DNA from: JAWKWA01 sp041397765
Lineage (GTDB): Bacteria > Pseudomonadota > Alphaproteobacteria > Rhizobiales > Hyphomicrobiaceae
Direction of reading: 5' to 3'
Assembly: GCA_041397765.1 (NCBI GenBank)
Contig: JAWKWA010000006.1
Span: forward strand, 124,001 to 188,000
Length of the DNA: 64,000 nt
The stretch's first letter is position 1. Each line of letters starts with the position of its first letter. The notes below the pieces were generated by a model. The model searched no databases, was not told the DNA's origin, and worked only from the letters and a program-made list of their open reading frames with translations. Positions 29,324 to 39,650 of the stretch are shown in pieces. The translations under genes were made by a program, and so were the position numbers.

Positions 29324-29803
29324 ATGTCCGATCCGACGAAAGCCGGGACGAAGCCCGGCCACGACGGCACGGTCGAGGAGACGCTCGATTTCTCACCGCG
29401 CTTCGATGCCGCCGGCCTCATGCCGGCGATCGCCACCGATGCGGCGACGGGCGAGGTGCTGATGCTGGCGTGGATGAACCGCGAGGCATTGGCGGAGACA
29501 CTGAGGACCGGCATCGCCCACTATTGGAGCCGCTCGCGCGGATGCCTGTGGCGCAAGGGCGAGACCAGCGGCAACGAGCAGCATGTCGTCGAGATCCGCA
29601 CCGACTGCGACCAGGATGCGTTGTGGATGCAGGTCGAGGTGAAGGGCGACGGCGTGACGTGCCATACGGGCCGACGGAGCTGCTTCTACCGGGGGCTGCC
29701 GATCGCGGGCGGCCTGGCGGGCGAAGAGCGTTCGGCCGCAAAGGCCGTCGACGGCGAGGGCGAAGCCCTTGCGGGCCTCCGTCTGGAACCACGCGGGAAC
29801 TAG
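29324..29803 (+). CDS. hisI: Phosphoribosyl-AMP cyclohydrolase HisI
   Basis: Third step of histidine synthesis, opening the purine ring of phosphoribosyl-AMP. This is the monofunctional form without the HisE domain, 159 residues. Diagnostic motifs are [18 protein letters not shown], the Mg-binding DCDQDAL and the zinc-binding [11 protein letters not shown]. The N-terminal 20 residues and the last 20 are less conserved. ATG 29324 has AAGGCCAGC upstream. It is separate from the other his genes, as is usual in alphaproteobacteria. Confidence 0.96.
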   Translation: MSDPTKAGTKPGHDGTVEETLDFSPRFDAAGLMPAIATDAATGEVLMLAWMNREALAETLRTGIAHYWSRSRGCLWRKGETSGNEQHVVEIRTDCDQDALWMQVEVKGDGVTCHTGRRSCFYRGLPIAGGLAGEERSAAKAVDGEGEALAGLRLEPRGN

Positions 29804-30226
29804 AAAGCTGCCGCAGAGGTTCGATGTCCATGGGGCATCGGGCGCGCCGTCGAGCCTGACAATCCCGCCGGATCGATCTGGACGCGATACCTCACAGCAT
29901 GTAGCGCGGGTCGCCATGCCCCTCATCGACCGACGCGGCCGACAGGGTCCCGTCACGTATGGCCGGAACGCTCGCCGGCATTCGAGGGAGACTGCATCAT
30001 CACCTGGGCGCATCGTCAGTCCGGCCGTTCGTTGCTCCATCAGGGGCCGAAAGCCGGGTGACGCCATCGTGCTGCCGCCTCCCCCGTTCACCACTCGATA
30101 ACAGTTCGCCCGTTAACCTTGTCAGGGGGCATACGTCGCGAATCGGGCCTGTCACGTTGGGCGAGAGGCGGGCACGCTCTTTGCAGCGCCCATCACAGAT
30201 CGCTCGGCGAGCGGGGATGGCGGCAC
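29804..30226. other. 423-bp gap between hisI and the patatin-like gene
   Basis: Contains GATAACAG and GTTAACC at about 30098-30119, the only AT-rich stretch and the likely promoter area of the next gene. No gene on either strand was recognised. Confidence 0.4.
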
Positions 30227-31147
30227 ATGGCACGCGGCAGGATCGGACTTGCACTTGGATGCGGCGTGGCCCGTGGCTGGGCCCATATCGGCGTCCTCAA
30301 CGCACTCGAGAAGGCCGGCATCCGGCCCGATGTGATCGCCGGCACCTCGATCGGTGCGGTCGCCGGCGGCTGCTCGAGCGCGGGCCGGCTCGGCGAGCTC
30401 GAGGCTTTCGCACGCTCGCTGACACGGCGGCGGGTGTTCGGCTTCCTCGATTTCAATCTCGCCGGCTCTGGCCTCATCTCCGGCGACCGGTTGAATGCCC
30501 AGCTCATGCAGCATTTCAACGGCACGCGGATCGAGGATCTCGGCCGCCGTTTCGTCGCGGTCGCGACCGAGATCGGCACCGGCCACGAGATCTGGCTGTC
30601 GCGGGGCGGCCTCGTCGAGGCGATGCGGGCGTCCTACGCGCTGCCGGGCATCTTCCGACCCGTCCAGATCGATGGGCGCTGGCTGTTCGATGGTGCCATG
30701 GTCAATCCCATTCCGGTCTCGGTCTGCCGGGCGATGGGGGCCAACATCGTCATCGCGGTCAATCTGCAGCAGGACACCGCCAGTCGTGGCACGGTGCTGA
30801 CCGATCTTGCCGCGCTCGAGCCCCCGATCGCCGACGTGCCGCCGGCGGGCGAGGAGACGGCCAAGCGCCAGGGCGCGCTGCAACTGCTGCATCGCCAGTT
30901 CTTCGGGCGGGGCAGCGAGGCGCCGGGCATCTCGACCGTGGTGATGGAAGCGTTCAACATCACCCAGGACCGCATCGCCCGCTCGCGTCTTGCCGGCGAT
31001 CCGCCCGATTTCACGATCGCGCCGCGGATCGGCCAGTTCGGCATGTTCGACTTCCATCGCGCCGATGAGCTGATCGCGGCGGGAGAGGCGGCGGCCGAGC
31101 GCGCCCTCGAGGATATTCGCCTCTCGGTGAAGACGCTCGCCGCGTGA
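30227..31147 (+). CDS. Patatin-like phospholipase/esterase (RssA type)
   Basis: Serine lipid acyl hydrolase of the bacterial patatin family. The 306 residues show the oxyanion-hole region LALGCGVARGWAHIGVL, the nucleophile motif GTSIGA (Gly-x-Ser-x-Gly) and the catalytic aspartate in DGAMVNPIPV, giving a complete Ser-Asp dyad. There is no signal peptide, so it is cytoplasmic or inner-membrane-associated. ATG 30227 opens the conserved domain; the frame extends 36 codons upstream. It converges with lpxB. The lipid substrate is unknown. Confidence 0.9.
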   Translation: MARGRIGLALGCGVARGWAHIGVLNALEKAGIRPDVIAGTSIGAVAGGCSSAGRLGELEAFARSLTRRRVFGFLDFNLAGSGLISGDRLNAQLMQHFNGTRIEDLGRRFVAVATEIGTGHEIWLSRGGLVEAMRASYALPGIFRPVQIDGRWLFDGAMVNPIPVSVCRAMGANIVIAVNLQQDTASRGTVLTDLAALEPPIADVPPAGEETAKRQGALQLLHRQFFGRGSEAPGISTVVMEAFNITQDRIARSRLAGDPPDFTIAPRIGQFGMFDFHRADELIAAGEAAAERALEDIRLSVKTLAA

Positions 31148-31180
31148 GCGGCCGCCGGCTCAGCTCACCTTGCCCGGCTC

Positions 31181-32392
31181 TCAACCGCGGCCGGTCAGCG
31201 CATAGCGCAGCACGCTTTCGGCGGCGGCGACGCTCGGCGACGAGGCGGGGGGCGCCATCAACTCGGCGATGCCGCCCAGCGCCTCCTGCTGGAGACGCCG
31301 CTCGGGCGTGTCGGAGAGGAGCGGCGTCAGCGCTGCGGCCAGCGTCTCGCCCGTGCAGGCCTCCTGGATCAGCTCGGGGAAGACATTGCGGCCGAGCACG
31401 AGGTTGGCGAGCACGATCGAGGGCGTCTTGACGAGAAAGCGCAGACGCGCGGCGAGGGCGTCGACCTTGTAGGCGACGACCATGGGCGTGCCGGCGGTGG
31501 CGAGCTCGAGCGTGACGGTGCCGGAGGCCGCGAGCGCGGCATCGCAGAGGCGGAAGGCGGTGAACTTGTCGGTCTCGCCCATGACGATGTGAGGCTCGAC
31601 CGGCCAGCCCTTCAACCCTTCCTCGATGAGCGGCATCACGCTCTTGACCGCCGGCAGCACGACCTGCAGCCCACCCTTGCGCTCCGCCACGAGGCCGAGC
31701 GCCTCGCCGAAAGGTTGCATCAGCCGCCTGACCTCGGTCGGTCGGCTGCCGGGCAGGACCGTGACGACCGGCAGGCGCGGGTCGAGGGCGAGGCGCCGGG
31801 CAAGGGCGGCGGTATCGAGGCTCGCGATCCAGGGCAGGCGATCGACGAGGGGATGGCCGACATAGGTGCAGGCGGGGCCGCCGAGCCGGCGATGGGCATC
31901 GGGCTCGAAGGGCAGGAGCGCCAGCACCTCGTCGACATAGGCGGCCATCTTGCGGGCGCGGCCCGGCCGCCAGGCCCAGACGGTCGGCGAGACATAATCG
32001 ACCACCGGGACCCCCGGCAGGCGCCGCCGGATGCGCCGGGCGATCGGATGGGTGAATTCGGGGCTGTCGATGATGACGACGGCGTGGGGACGGAAGCGGA
32101 CCGCGGCGTCGACCGTCTCATGGACGCGGCGATAGATCAGCGGCAGGCGCTTCAGGATGGCGAGAGGCCCCATCACCGCGACGTCGGACATCGCAAACAG
32201 CGAATCGAGGCCGGCGGCCTCCATGTCCTCGGCGCCGACACCGCGGAACTCGATCGGCAGCGGCGAGAGACGGAGCAGCTCGGTGATGAGCTTGCCGCCC
32301 AGCCGGTCACCGGAATGCTCGCCCGCGACGATGAACAGCCGAAGCGGCTCGGGCGCCCGACCCGACCCGTCGTCCTTCTTGCGGCGGATCAC
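31181..32392 (-). CDS. lpxB: Lipid-A-disaccharide synthase LpxB
   Basis: Glycosyltransferase (GT19) joining UDP-diacylglucosamine and lipid X. The 403 residues include IVAGEHSGDRLGG, the SPTVWAWRPGR motif, LLPFEPDAH, the donor-site LPGSRPTEV and SGTVTLELATAGTPMVV. GTG 32392 was chosen because it overlaps the lpxI stop as GTGA and gives normal length. It is the last gene of the long minus-strand envelope operon, so lipid A enzymes LpxD, LpxA, LpxI and LpxB are all made from it; lpxC and lpxK are not in the window. Confidence 0.96.
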   Translation of the reverse strand: MIRRKKDDGSGRAPEPLRLFIVAGEHSGDRLGGKLITELLRLSPLPIEFRGVGAEDMEAAGLDSLFAMSDVAVMGPLAILKRLPLIYRRVHETVDAAVRFRPHAVVIIDSPEFTHPIARRIRRRLPGVPVVDYVSPTVWAWRPGRARKMAAYVDEVLALLPFEPDAHRRLGGPACTYVGHPLVDRLPWIASLDTAALARRLALDPRLPVVTVLPGSRPTEVRRLMQPFGEALGLVAERKGGLQVVLPAVKSVMPLIEEGLKGWPVEPHIVMGETDKFTAFRLCDAALAASGTVTLELATAGTPMVVAYKVDALAARLRFLVKTPSIVLANLVLGRNVFPELIQEACTGETLAAALTPLLSDTPERRLQQEALGGIAELMAPPASSPSVAAAESVLRYALTGRG

Positions 32393-33246
32393 TCCGCAAC
32401 ATCCCGGATGCCGGCGACGAAAAGCCCGTTCTCGTCGGCGAGCCTTGCGATCGCCTCGCGCTCGGCGGTGATGACACCGTCGGCCATCAGGGCGACGCCG
32501 GCGAGCCCGGCGGCAGCGGCAAGCTCGATGGTGCGGGCGCCGACGGCGGGCATGTCGACGCGCATCTCCTGGCGGGGTTTGGGCCGTTTCACCAGCACGC
32601 CGAGGCGCTTGCGGCCACGCCCCTTGCCCCATTGGCGCAGATCGGCGGCGCGCATCAGCATGCGGTCGGTGCCCTCGGCCGCCTCGACGGCGATGATGTG
32701 GCCACGGGTGACGACGGCGGCCTGGCCGACATCGAGGGCGCCGAGCGCGCGCACGACGGCGAACCCCTTGTCGATGTCCTTCCTGTCCTCGCCCGAGGGC
32801 GCGTGCCGGCCGACGAGGCCTTCGCCGAGCACGAGCCGCGGGGCGACGTCGTGGGCGCCGCGCACGGTCAGGCCCTTCGCCTCGAAGAAGCGCACGACGC
32901 TCGAGAGCACGCTGTCGTCGCCGCCGACCATCAGGCCGAGCACGATCGGCAGGTTGAGGATGGCGCCGAGGTCGAAGCGGACTTTCGACATGTCGGGGCG
33001 GGTGACGCTGCCGATGATGACGAGCTCGCGCGCGCCCGCCTTCTTCAGCTCATCGAGCAGCTTGCCGATCTCGCCCCACTTCACCCAGGAATGCGGGAAA
33101 GCCTCGATGGCGGCATCGGCCTCGCCTTCGATGCCGATCAGATGGACGGAGCGTCCGGCGGCGACGATCTCGCGCGCGACCGCCCCGGGGAAGAGGCCGC
33201 CGCCTGCGAGGATGCCGATCGGCGAGCCTGTCGCGTGCGCGGTCAT
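32389..33246 (-). CDS. lpxI: UDP-2,3-diacylglucosamine pyrophosphatase LpxI
   Basis: Hydrolyses UDP-2,3-diacylglucosamine to lipid X, the role played by LpxH in E. coli; LpxI is the unrelated enzyme used by most alphaproteobacteria. The 285 residues begin IGILAGGGLFPGAVARE (LpxI N-terminal domain) and carry the C-terminal domain with QAAVVTRGHIIAVEAAEGTDRML and the motif DMPAVGARTIE. Its stop overlaps lpxB and it lies between lpxA and lpxB, its standard location. Confidence 0.96.
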   Translation of the reverse strand: MTAHATGSPIGILAGGGLFPGAVAREIVAAGRSVHLIGIEGEADAAIEAFPHSWVKWGEIGKLLDELKKAGARELVIIGSVTRPDMSKVRFDLGAILNLPIVLGLMVGGDDSVLSSVVRFFEAKGLTVRGAHDVAPRLVLGEGLVGRHAPSGEDRKDIDKGFAVVRALGALDVGQAAVVTRGHIIAVEAAEGTDRMLMRAADLRQWGKGRGRKRLGVLVKRPKPRQEMRVDMPAVGARTIELAAAAGLAGVALMADGVITAEREAIARLADENGLFVAGIRDVAE

Positions 33247-33319
33247 GGAGCGATCGCCCCGTTCAACGCCGGGCGCGGCGAGCGGCTCTTGCCAGGTCCG
33301 GCGCCGGGACGGTGGCCCA

Positions 33320-34105
33320 TCATCGCGGAACGCAGATGGAGCGGTCCTTGCCGGCGCGGATGAAGCCGACGATCATCTGCACGCCCGGATCGCCGCCGAA
33401 CAGCTTCTCGACGTCCTCCAGGCGCTCCATCAGCGTGCCTTCGCTGGAGAACAGCATGCGATAGGCCCGGCGCAGGTCGTGGATCTGTTCGCGGCTGAAG
33501 CCCTTGCGCTTCAGGCCGACGACGTTCAGCCCGTTGAGCCCCGCGCGATTGCCGATCGCCATGCCGAACGGGATCACGTCGTTCTCGACCCCCGACATAC
33601 CGCCGACGAAGGCATAGTCGCCGATCCGCGCGAACTGGTGCACCGCCGACAGCCCGCCGAGGATGACGTAGCTGCCGATCACGGCATGGCCGGCGAGCGT
33701 TGCATTGTTGGCGAGGATGACATGGTCGCCGACGATGCAGTCGTGGGCGACGTGCGAGCCCATCATGAAAAGGCACTTGTCGCCGACCTTCGTCACCATG
33801 CCACCCCCCTCGGTGCCGGGGTTCATGGTGACGTGCTCGCGGATGATGTTGCCCCGGCCGATCTCGAGGGTACTCGGCTCGCCCTTGAACTTCAGGTCCT
33901 GCGGGCGATGGCCGATGGAGGCGAAGGGGAAGATCTCGGTGCCTTCGCCGATCCGCGTGCGTCCCTCGACGACGACATGGGCATGGAGGCGGACGCCGGA
34001 GGCGAGGGAGACATGCGGGCCGACGATCGCATAGGGGCCGATCTCGACACCCTCGCCGATCTCGGCGCCGCCATCGACGATCGCGGTCGGATGGATGTTG
34101 CTCAT
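33320..34105 (-). CDS. lpxA: Acyl-ACP-UDP-N-acetylglucosamine O-acyltransferase LpxA
   Basis: First lipid A step: moves a 3-hydroxyacyl chain from ACP to UDP-GlcNAc. The 261 residues form a left-handed beta-helix of hexapeptide repeats (from [19 protein letters not shown] onwards), with the catalytic-histidine region [16 protein letters not shown], then an alpha-helical C-terminus. Length matches the family (about 262). The ATG overlaps the fabZ stop by four bases, so it is translationally coupled. Confidence 0.97.
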   Translation of the reverse strand: MSNIHPTAIVDGGAEIGEGVEIGPYAIVGPHVSLASGVRLHAHVVVEGRTRIGEGTEIFPFASIGHRPQDLKFKGEPSTLEIGRGNIIREHVTMNPGTEGGGMVTKVGDKCLFMMGSHVAHDCIVGDHVILANNATLAGHAVIGSYVILGGLSAVHQFARIGDYAFVGGMSGVENDVIPFGMAIGNRAGLNGLNVVGLKRKGFSREQIHDLRRAYRMLFSSEGTLMERLEDVEKLFGGDPGVQMIVGFIRAGKDRSICVPR

Positions 34106-34581
34106 ACCGCGTCGGCGTCCACGATCATCGCCATGATCTCGGCGGCCTCGGCCACCACGACACCATTGACCCGTGCCTCACCCTTGAAGCGCCAGGCGCG
34201 GCCGCGGCTGCGGGTCTTGGCGACGTGGTAGTGGATGGTATCGCCCGGCGTCACCGGCCGGCGGAACTTCACGCCGTCGATGCCCATGAAATAGACGAGG
34301 GTCGGCTTGTAGTTCTCGCCGAGCGAATGGACGCAGAGCGCGCCCGCGGTCTGGGCCATGCCCTCGACGATCAAGACACCCGGCATGACCGGATGGCCCG
34401 GGAAATGACCCTGGAAGAACGGCTCGTTGATCGTGACGTTCTTGATGCCGACGGCCGAGCGGTCATGATCCATGTCGACGATGCGATCGACGAGCAGGAA
34501 GGGATAGCGATGCGGCAGGAGTTGCAGCACCTTCCCGATATCGGCGGTCTTCAGCTCGGTCTTCGAAACGACCTCGTCCAT
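34102..34581 (-). CDS. fabZ: 3-hydroxyacyl-ACP dehydratase FabZ
   Basis: Dehydrates 3-hydroxyacyl-ACP in fatty acid elongation; it competes with LpxA and LpxD for the same substrate, and their shared operon keeps the pools balanced. The 159 residues have a hot-dog fold with the catalytic motif [15 protein letters not shown], whose His and downstream Glu are the active pair. N-terminal residues [16 protein letters not shown] are the family signature. The protein is complete, with the start 8 bases after a weak purine-rich site. Confidence 0.97.
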   Translation of the reverse strand: MDEVVSKTELKTADIGKVLQLLPHRYPFLLVDRIVDMDHDRSAVGIKNVTINEPFFQGHFPGHPVMPGVLIVEGMAQTAGALCVHSLGENYKPTLVYFMGIDGVKFRRPVTPGDTIHYHVAKTRSRGRAWRFKGEARVNGVVVAEAAEIMAMIVDADAV

Positions 34582-34688
34582 CCCTCAGCACTCCGCACCG
34601 TGGTTCCCGACCATGGGACCTGCCCCGGTCTTGCCCCCGCATCCATAAGCTTCGGCCTCGTCCTTTCAGGCCTCGTAGTCCTGAAGAT

Positions 34689-35726
34689 CTAGCTGCCGCT
34701 CGTCTGGCGCCGCGCCAGACGCTTCAGCGCAGCGATCTCGCGCACCCAGTCGACCAGCGGCTTGGCGGGCGAGCCGCCATATTTCTGGCCGGCAGGAATA
34801 TCGTGCGTGACGCCGCTGCCACCGGCGATCTGGGCACCGGTCCCGATCTTCAAATGACCGACGATGCCGGCCTGTCCACCGATAACCACGAAATCGCCGA
34901 GTTCGACACTGCCCGAAACGCCGACCTGACCCACGATGACGCAATGCCGGCCGATCACGACGTTGTGCCCGATCTGGACGAGATTATCAATTTTCGTTCC
35001 TTCGCCGATCACGGTGTCGGCGAGCGCGCCGCGGTCGACCGTGCTGTTGGCGCCGATCTCGACATTGTCCTGAACGATGACGCGACCGATCTGCGGCACT
35101 TTCAGGTGACCGCGGCCACCCATGGCGAAGCCGAAGCCGTCGTGGCCGATCTGCACGCCGCCATGCAGGATGACGCGATCGCCGATGAGCGCATGGACGA
35201 CGGCGACGCCGGGACCGATGTAGCAGTCGCGGCCGATGGCGACACGGTAGCCGATGAAGGCGCCCGGGGCGATGACGGTGCCGCGGCCGATCTCGGCCTC
35301 AGCGCCGATGACGGCCCCGTGGCCGATTTCGACGCCGTCCTCGATGCGGGCGCTGGGGCTGATGGGACCATCCCCGCTCGAGGGGGCGCCGAGCCGGGGA
35401 CGGCCGGCCTCGGGATAGAAGCGGGCGAGCGCCCGGGCGAAGGCGCGATAGGGCTCGGGCGTGACGAGCGCGGTGACGCCCGGCGGCAAGAGTGCGCGGT
35501 TGGCGGGGGCGATGAAGCAGGCGCCGGCCCGGGTGGAGGCGAGAAGGGCCCGATACTTCTTGTTGTCGATGAAGGTGACGTCGCCGGGACCGGCCTTGTC
35601 GAGCGGGCGGACGTCGTGCACGGCCTGCTCAGGGTTGCTGCCGGCTTCGAGTGCGATGGCGCTGTCGGCTGCGACCTCCCGCAACGGGAAGGGACCGGAG
35701 CGAACGAAAAAGCCCTTGTGTTCCAT
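34689..35726 (-). CDS. lpxD: UDP-3-O-acylglucosamine N-acyltransferase LpxD
   Basis: Third lipid A enzyme, adding the N-linked hydroxyacyl chain. The 345 residues have an N-terminal uridine-binding domain (about 1-110), a hexapeptide-repeat beta-helix, and the catalytic-histidine part [12 protein letters not shown], followed by [22 protein letters not shown] 35726 (MEHKGFF) was chosen by family resemblance; an ATG three codons upstream is equally usable. It lies between bamA and fabZ. No skp gene separates it from bamA. Confidence 0.95.
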   Translation of the reverse strand: MEHKGFFVRSGPFPLREVAADSAIALEAGSNPEQAVHDVRPLDKAGPGDVTFIDNKKYRALLASTRAGACFIAPANRALLPPGVTALVTPEPYRAFARALARFYPEAGRPRLGAPSSGDGPISPSARIEDGVEIGHGAVIGAEAEIGRGTVIAPGAFIGYRVAIGRDCYIGPGVAVVHALIGDRVILHGGVQIGHDGFGFAMGGRGHLKVPQIGRVIVQDNVEIGANSTVDRGALADTVIGEGTKIDNLVQIGHNVVIGRHCVIVGQVGVSGSVELGDFVVIGGQAGIVGHLKIGTGAQIAGGSGVTHDIPAGQKYGGSPAKPLVDWVREIAALKRLARRQTSGS

Positions 35727-35972
35727 GACGTTCATCTCTGGTGAAGGGGCCATCGGCGAACCGGGACGCCGCATGGGCCGAGCGACCGGGCAGGTGCCCG
35801 GCGGTGACGGCAATGCATGAACCGGCGGCTCGTGCAGACGTCAACCCTCCGCGCTCAAAAAGCCCGACGCCCCGCAGACCCAAGGATCCACGAGGCGTCG
35901 GGTGCGTCGTCACTGGCATCGGCACGAAATCCATCCCAACTGCGCGAGGAGCATCGGCCGCCCGCGCCCTCG

Positions 35973-38315
35973 TCAGAAGGCCGTGCTTGCACCGAAGCGG
36001 AAGGCCTGCAGCTCGTCGTAGTCCTCGTGCGTCAGCACCCAGGCATAGTCGAAGCGAAGCGGGCCGACCGGCGAGTTCCAGATGAGGCTGGCGCCGACCG
36101 AAGAGCGGATCGAGGCATCGTCGACGAGCTTCAGATCGCCACTTGCATCGAGCGCCTTGGCCGCGTCGGTCGCCCCGAAAGCCGTACCGGCATCGGCGAA
36201 GACCGCACCACTGAGGCCGAGCTCCTCGGGAATGAACGGGAACGGGAAGCGTGCCTCGGCGGTGGCGGCATAATAGTACTGGGCGCCGAGGGCATCGGTG
36301 GTTCGCAGGTCGCGCGGACCAAAGCCACCGCGCCGGAAGCCGCGGACCGTCTCGCCACCTTTGTAGAACAGGTCGTTGATGCGGACATCATCGCCGTTCC
36401 AGCCCTCGATGCTGCCGCCGACGACGCGGGCGACCAGCGTCACCTTGTCCGTCAGCGGATAGTAGCCGCGGCCCTCGGCGGTGGTGCGGATGTAATTCAC
36501 ATCGCCGCCGACACCGGCGAGATCCTGGGCGATCTCGAGATAGACGCCCCGGGTCGGGTTGTTGGCGAGGTTGCGGGTGTCGTAGGCCAGCGTGTAGCCG
36601 ACCGAGGAGACGTAGCTCAGCGGCTCCTGCTGCTTGACGAAGAGCGTGGCGTCGTCCTTCACGTCGTACACCTCCTCGCGAGAGAAGACGTAGCGTGTCT
36701 GCAGGCCGAGCTCGTCGGTGAGCGGGAAGCCGAGACGGACACCAGCGCCGGTCTTGCGGCTCTTGTAGCCTGCTTCCTGCGTCAGATTCTGCTCGCGATG
36801 GAAGGCATCGAAGCCGGCCGAGATGTTCTGGTCGAGGAAGCGCGGCTCGGTGAAGGAGAAGTCGACCTGCATGCGCTCGAGGCTGCCGCTCAGCTTCAAC
36901 TGGACGAACTGGCCCTTGCCGAGCAGGTTGCGCTCCTTCAGCGTCACGTCGAAGATCACGCCCTCGGAGGTCGAGTAGCCGCCGCCGAACGATATCTCAC
37001 CGGTCGAGTCCTCGATCACGGTGACCGTCAGGATGACACGGTCGGCCGTGCTGCCCTGCTCCACCGCCATGTCCACGGACTTGAAGAAGCCCAGCGCCTG
37101 CAGCCGCTTCTTGGCACGGTTGACGAGCAGCTTGTTGTAGGCGTCGCCCTCGCCGATCTGGATCTCCCGGCGGATGACGTAGTCCTGGGTCCGCAGATTG
37201 CCGATGACGTTGATGCGCTCGATGTAGATATGCGGGCCTTCCTCGATCACATAGGTGACGTTGATCACCCGGTTGATCGGGTCGCGATCGACGCGCGGGC
37301 GAACCTGCACGAAGGCGTGACCCTGCTCGGCGACCGAGAGCGTCATCTCCTCGATGGACTTCTCGAGGGCGGCCGCATCATAGACGTCGCCCGAGGAGGT
37401 CGAGACCGAGCCGACCAGCGTGTTGCCGTCGACATCGGCGACGTTCGATTCGATCTGCACCGTGCCGAAGGTGTAGAGCGGGCCTTCCTCGACCGTGAAG
37501 GTCAGATAGAAGCCCGAGCCGCCACGGTCGAGATCGGCAACCGCCGAAATGACCTGTACGTCGGCATAGCCGTTCTTCAGGTAGAACTGGCGCAGCAGCT
37601 CGCGGTCGAGATTGAGCCGGTCGGGGTCGTAGATGTCGGTGTTCTTCAGGAAGCTGAAGAAATTGTTCTCCGTGGTGGAGATGACGTCGCGGAGCTGGGA
37701 GTCCGAGAAGGCCTTGTTGCCGATGAAATTGATGCTGACGACCTTGGTGCTCGGACCCTCGGTGATCTCGTAGACCACATCGACGCGGTTGTTCTCGAGC
37801 TGGATCAGCTTGGGCTCGACGGAAGCGGCATAGAGGCCCTGACGCTGATAGACGTCGAGGATGCGCTGAACGTCAGCCTGGACGCGGGCCTTGGTGAAGA
37901 CCGAGCGGCCCTTCATCTGCACTTCGGCGGCCAGCGTGTCGTCGTCGACGTCGCTGTTGCCCTCGAAGGCGACGCGGTTGACCACCGGGTTCTCGACCAC
38001 CGTGACGACCAGCACGCCGCCCTCGCGGTCGATGCTGACATCGGCGAACAGCCCCGTGCCGAACAGCGCCTTCAGCGACTGGTCGACCAGATAGGCGTCA
38101 TAGGCATCGCCGGGCCCGATCTGAAGATAGGACTTGACTGTTTCCTGCTCGACACGGCGGTTCCCGACGACCCGGATTTCCCGAATCACGGCGGACTGCG
38201 CGTAGGCGGGTTTCGAGATCACCAGGAGGTCGGCTCCGGCGGTCGCCAACAGTACGACCAACCACAGCGCAGCGGCCCCCCAGCCCTTGCTCATCATCAA
38301 CCGGAAGCTAGCCAT
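35973..38315 (-). CDS. bamA: Outer-membrane protein assembly factor BamA
   Basis: Central subunit of the BAM machine that folds and inserts beta-barrels. The 780 residues have a signal peptide (LWLVVLLATAGADLLV, cleaved after AYA-Q), five POTRA domains from about residue 45 to 385 (the first with IREIRVVGNRRVEQETVKSY), and a C-terminal 16-strand barrel that ends in FRFGASTAF with the terminal phenylalanine. GFRRGGFGPRD is the conserved loop-6 VRGF-type motif. The frame is complete. Placed between rseP and lpxD as in nearly all proteobacteria. Confidence 0.97.
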   Translation of the reverse strand: MASFRLMMSKGWGAAALWLVVLLATAGADLLVISKPAYAQSAVIREIRVVGNRRVEQETVKSYLQIGPGDAYDAYLVDQSLKALFGTGLFADVSIDREGGVLVVTVVENPVVNRVAFEGNSDVDDDTLAAEVQMKGRSVFTKARVQADVQRILDVYQRQGLYAASVEPKLIQLENNRVDVVYEITEGPSTKVVSINFIGNKAFSDSQLRDVISTTENNFFSFLKNTDIYDPDRLNLDRELLRQFYLKNGYADVQVISAVADLDRGGSGFYLTFTVEEGPLYTFGTVQIESNVADVDGNTLVGSVSTSSGDVYDAAALEKSIEEMTLSVAEQGHAFVQVRPRVDRDPINRVINVTYVIEEGPHIYIERINVIGNLRTQDYVIRREIQIGEGDAYNKLLVNRAKKRLQALGFFKSVDMAVEQGSTADRVILTVTVIEDSTGEISFGGGYSTSEGVIFDVTLKERNLLGKGQFVQLKLSGSLERMQVDFSFTEPRFLDQNISAGFDAFHREQNLTQEAGYKSRKTGAGVRLGFPLTDELGLQTRYVFSREEVYDVKDDATLFVKQQEPLSYVSSVGYTLAYDTRNLANNPTRGVYLEIAQDLAGVGGDVNYIRTTAEGRGYYPLTDKVTLVARVVGGSIEGWNGDDVRINDLFYKGGETVRGFRRGGFGPRDLRTTDALGAQYYYAATAEARFPFPFIPEELGLSGAVFADAGTAFGATDAAKALDASGDLKLVDDASIRSSVGASLIWNSPVGPLRFDYAWVLTHEDYDELQAFRFGASTAF

Positions 38316-38438
38316 TTTGGCCTATTTGCCCCTGTTTTTGCCGATCCCCCGAGGATCCCGGTCGTCGGCTCCGACCGGCATCCGCACGTATGGCCATCGT
38401 TCTTGATAGGCAGATTCCCCGGCCATGGGGAAGGGCGC

Positions 38439-39578
38439 CTACTGCCCCAACCATTGGGATATTTTGCCAACAAGATCGTTGGTTGTCACGAAAACCATGA
38501 GCACCCCGAGGATGGCAATTCCGATGCGGAAACCGATCGCCTGGGCCTTCTCCGGGACCGGCTTTCCGACGATCGCCTCATAGACGCAGAACATCAGATA
38601 GCCGCCGTCGAGGATCGGGATCGGGAACAGGTTGAGCAGCCCGATGCTGACCGAGAGGCCGGCAATCAGCGAGAAAAGCGATACCCAGCCGAGGCTCGCG
38701 GCCTGGCCCGAGACCTCCGCGATCTTGATCGGACCGCCGAGCTGGCGGGCCGACTCGCGGCCGATGATGATGTCGCCGATGACCCGGAAGGTCTCGGTGA
38801 CGATGAACTGGGTCTGTGTGACGCCTCGCCACAGGGCGCCCGGCAGCGAGTAGGACCGCAGCTTGACGTCCTCGATCTTGGGCGACTGGGTGATGCCGAT
38901 CATGCCGGTGCGGTAGGTGTTGCCGAAATGATCGGTCCGCTCCTTGCGCTCGGGCGTCGCTTTCAGCTCGATCGACTGGCCGTCGCGCTCGACGGTGAAG
39001 GTGAGCTGGCGGTCGGCGCTCGCCATGACGATGAGCTGGAGATCGGTGAAGGTCTCGATCGGCGAGCCGTCGACCCCGACGATCAGGTCGCCCGGCTTGA
39101 AGCCGGCTTTCTCAGCGGCTCCGCCCTCGACGACGCTGTCGACACGGGCGAGGGTGTAGCGCTCGCCATACATCCAGTAGATGCCGCCGAAGACGAGGAT
39201 GGCGAGAATGAAATTGGCGATCGGCCCGGCGGCCACCACCGCCGCCCGCTGCCAGAGCTTCTTGGTGTGGAACCGGCCGTCGACGGCACCGGCAGTCTCG
39301 CCGCCCTGGCCGGTCGTCGGGACGCTCGCGACATTGTCGTCGTCGACGAATTTGACGTAGCCGCCGAAGGGCAGCCAGGCGATCCGCCAGCGCGTGCCGT
39401 GACGGTCGATCCAGTGGACGATCTCGCGGCCGAAGCCGATCGAGAAGGCGACCACCGTCACGCCGCACCAGCGGGCGACGAGGAAATGGCCGAGCTCGTG
39501 GAAGAAGATCACGATGGTCAGCACGAAGAGGAAGGCGGGGATCCAGAGGAAGTTTGAAAGAAGGCTCAAAACGTCCAT
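38439..39578 (-). CDS. rseP: Site-2 intramembrane metalloprotease RseP
   Basis: Zinc protease that cleaves anti-sigma factors and cleared signal peptides inside the inner membrane. The 379 residues have the zinc motif HELGH in the first helix, a PDZ domain at about 125-205 (AAEKAGFKPGDLIVGVDG), and the third ligand motif NLFPIPILDGG in the C-terminal helices. One PDZ domain is present instead of the two in E. coli, normal for alphaproteobacteria. ATG 39578 opens the first membrane helix. It lies between dxr and bamA. Confidence 0.96.
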   Translation of the reverse strand: MDVLSLLSNFLWIPAFLFVLTIVIFFHELGHFLVARWCGVTVVAFSIGFGREIVHWIDRHGTRWRIAWLPFGGYVKFVDDDNVASVPTTGQGGETAGAVDGRFHTKKLWQRAAVVAAGPIANFILAILVFGGIYWMYGERYTLARVDSVVEGGAAEKAGFKPGDLIVGVDGSPIETFTDLQLIVMASADRQLTFTVERDGQSIELKATPERKERTDHFGNTYRTGMIGITQSPKIEDVKLRSYSLPGALWRGVTQTQFIVTETFRVIGDIIIGRESARQLGGPIKIAEVSGQAASLGWVSLFSLIAGLSVSIGLLNLFPIPILDGGYLMFCVYEAIVGKPVPEKAQAIGFRIGIAILGVLMVFVTTNDLVGKISQWLGQ

Positions 39579-39650
39579 TTCGGGGCGCTCTCCTGTCTGG
39601 GTGCCGGCCGATCGCGAGGGTAGGCCGCCGAGTCGGTCCGGGCGCACCCT

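Noticed and set aside
31589..34231. An 880-codon plus-strand open frame opposite lpxB, lpxI, lpxA and fabZ
   Set aside because: Long only because GC-rich codons leave few stops on the other strand; no domain recognised and the opposite genes are certain.
35817..39557. A 1246-codon open frame on the plus strand opposite bamA and rseP
   Set aside because: It is antisense to two intact essential genes, has biased Asp/Arg/Val composition typical of a high-GC shadow frame, and shows no family motif.
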